Assembly (NCBI GenBank): GCA_000434115.1
Contig: FR894047.1
Span: 1 to 6,131, forward strand
Length of the DNA stretch: 6,131 nt
Source of the DNA: Roseburia sp. CAG:309
GTDB taxonomy: Bacteria; Bacillota; Clostridia; Lachnospirales; Lachnospiraceae
Reading direction: 5' to 3'
Of the stretch, positions 5,389-6,131 are shown in pieces. The position numbers and the translations under genes are program-made. The notes under the pieces are model-generated. The model saw nothing but the letters and a program-made list of their open reading frames with translations. It had not been told where the DNA came from and ran no database searches. The first letter of the stretch is position 1, and every line of letters begins with the position of its first letter.

Positions 5389-6131
5389 ATGAAGACGAGT
5401 GATTTTTTCTTTGATCTGCCAAAAGAACTGATCGCACAAGATCCCCTGGAGGATCGGAGTGCGTCCCGTCTGATGGTGCTTCATCGAAAAACAGGAACGA
5501 TTGAACATAAACATTTTACGGATATTATTGACTATCTGAATCCGGGAGACTGTCTGGTGCGGAATAATACAAAAGTAATCCCGGCGAGATTATATGGAAC
5601 AAGAGAAGATACGGGAGCGGTCATTGAACTGCTCTTATTAAAAAGAAAAAAAGATGACATCTGGGAAACATTGGTAAAACCCGGGAAAAAGGCGCGGACC
5701 GGTGCCCGTATTTCGTTTGGAGAAGGACTTTTGAAAGGCGAGATCATCGATGTGCTGGAGGACGGAAACCGTCTGATCCGGTTTTCCTACGAGGGAATTT
5801 TCGAGGAAATTCTGGATCAGCTTGGACAGATGCCGCTTCCACCGTATATTACCCATAAATTGGAAGATAAAAACCGGTATCAGACCGTGTATGCCAAATA
5901 CGACGGATCTGCGGCTGCGCCGACAGCCGGACTTCATTTTACCAATGAATTGTTCGAAAAATTGGAGAAAAAAGGCGTGATCGTTGCCAATGTTACGCTG
6001 CATGTGGGGCTTGGTACATTCCGACCGGTAAAAGTGGACGATGTGACAAAGCATCATATGCACTCGGAACATTATTTTATTGAACCGGAAGAGGCGGAGA
6101 AGATACGAAAAGCCAAAGAAAACGGCGGCCG
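5389..6131 (+). CDS. queA: S-adenosylmethionine:tRNA ribosyltransferase-isomerase, C-terminus cut by window
   Basis: The first 247 codons (of roughly 340 usual for the family) are present. QueA transfers and isomerises the ribosyl moiety of S-adenosylmethionine onto 7-aminomethyl-7-deazaguanine at the wobble position of tRNAs for Asp, Asn, His and Tyr, giving epoxyqueuosine. Recognised family blocks are FFFDLPKELIAQDPLEDR (6-23), RNNTKVIPARLYG (58-70), MPLPPYI (148-154), RYQTVYA (163-169), GSAAAPTAGLHFT (173-185), VTLHVGLGTFRPV (202-214) and HHMHSEHY (222-229). GAGG at 5378-5381 lies 7 nt before the ATG. The reading frame is open to the window edge with no fault. It is divergent from ppx. No strong promoter can be named: an ATGACT at 5298 and a GATAAAAT at 5324-5331 lie upstream but with poor spacing. 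The usual partner tgt may follow beyond the edge, which cannot be seen here. Confidence 0.96.
   Translation, partial: MKTSDFFFDLPKELIAQDPLEDRSASRLMVLHRKTGTIEHKHFTDIIDYLNPGDCLVRNNTKVIPARLYGTREDTGAVIELLLLKRKKDDIWETLVKPGKKARTGARISFGEGLLKGEIIDVLEDGNRLIRFSYEGIFEEILDQLGQMPLPPYITHKLEDKNRYQTVYAKYDGSAAAPTAGLHFTNELFEKLEKKGVIVANVTLHVGLGTFRPVKVDDVTKHHMHSEHYFIEPEEAEKIRKAKENGG

Noticed and set aside
5302..5514. 70-codon - strand frame across the ppx-queA gap and the start of queA
   Set aside because: It covers the queA ribosome binding site and first codons in antisense, has no start signal, and the intergenic part is AT-rich chance coding.
5638..6072. 144-codon open frame on the - strand inside queA
   Set aside because: It is opposite to conserved queA blocks such as GSAAAPTAGLHFT and is a codon shadow.
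1..6131. Mobile element, CRISPR array, phage or defence system
   Set aside because: No transposase, integrase, regular short repeats, terminal inverted repeats or defence domains are visible. All sizeable frames are accounted for by housekeeping and stress-response genes.

Overview
This window looks like a core-chromosome segment from a low-to-mid GC Gram-positive anaerobe, most likely a member of the Clostridia and perhaps of the Lachnospiraceae. The inference rests on strong AGGAGG-type ribosome binding sites, an RNase HI with an N-terminal hybrid-binding domain, a RelQ/YjbM-type small alarmone synthetase, and the style of the Ppx protein. No tRNA, rRNA, CRISPR array, insertion sequence, integrase or phage gene is visible, and nothing suggests recent transfer.

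Layout on the + strand, left part: the window opens inside the C-terminus of an RsuA/RluB-type rRNA pseudouridine synthase. Its reading frame runs 68 nt into rnhA, which encodes a 208-residue ribonuclease HI with a viroplasmin-like N-domain. After a 75-nt AT-rich gap with a possible promoter comes a small (p)ppGpp synthetase (relQ-like), best started at a TTG at 826. It ends in a strong hairpin whose loop contains the stop codon.

Central part, - strand: a two-gene operon is transcribed leftward towards relQ. An Ppx/GppA-family protein (best start 5188) comes first, and its stop overlaps by 4 nt (ATGA) the start of ppk, a full-length polyphosphate kinase 1 with all recognised catalytic residues. 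ppk and relQ are convergent, 32 nt apart, and share the hairpin.

Right part: a 200-nt very AT-rich divergent region separates ppx from queA (+ strand, cut by the window edge), which makes epoxyqueuosine on tRNA. A consensus TATAAT faces ppx there, and a 9-bp perfect inverted repeat lies between that promoter and the ppx start.

How the genes fit together: ppk makes polyphosphate, and ppx belongs to a family that degrades polyphosphate or pppGpp. relQ makes (p)ppGpp, which in E. coli inhibits exopolyphosphatase. The neighbourhood therefore pairs an alarmone synthetase with the polyphosphate cycle. rnhA, the pseudouridine synthase and queA are housekeeping nucleic-acid genes. I do not see a clearly new biological system. 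The most notable points are the Ppx protein, which has lost canonical residues in its second phosphate loop and its HD motif, the linkage of stringent response and polyphosphate genes, and the inverted repeat in the ppx leader.
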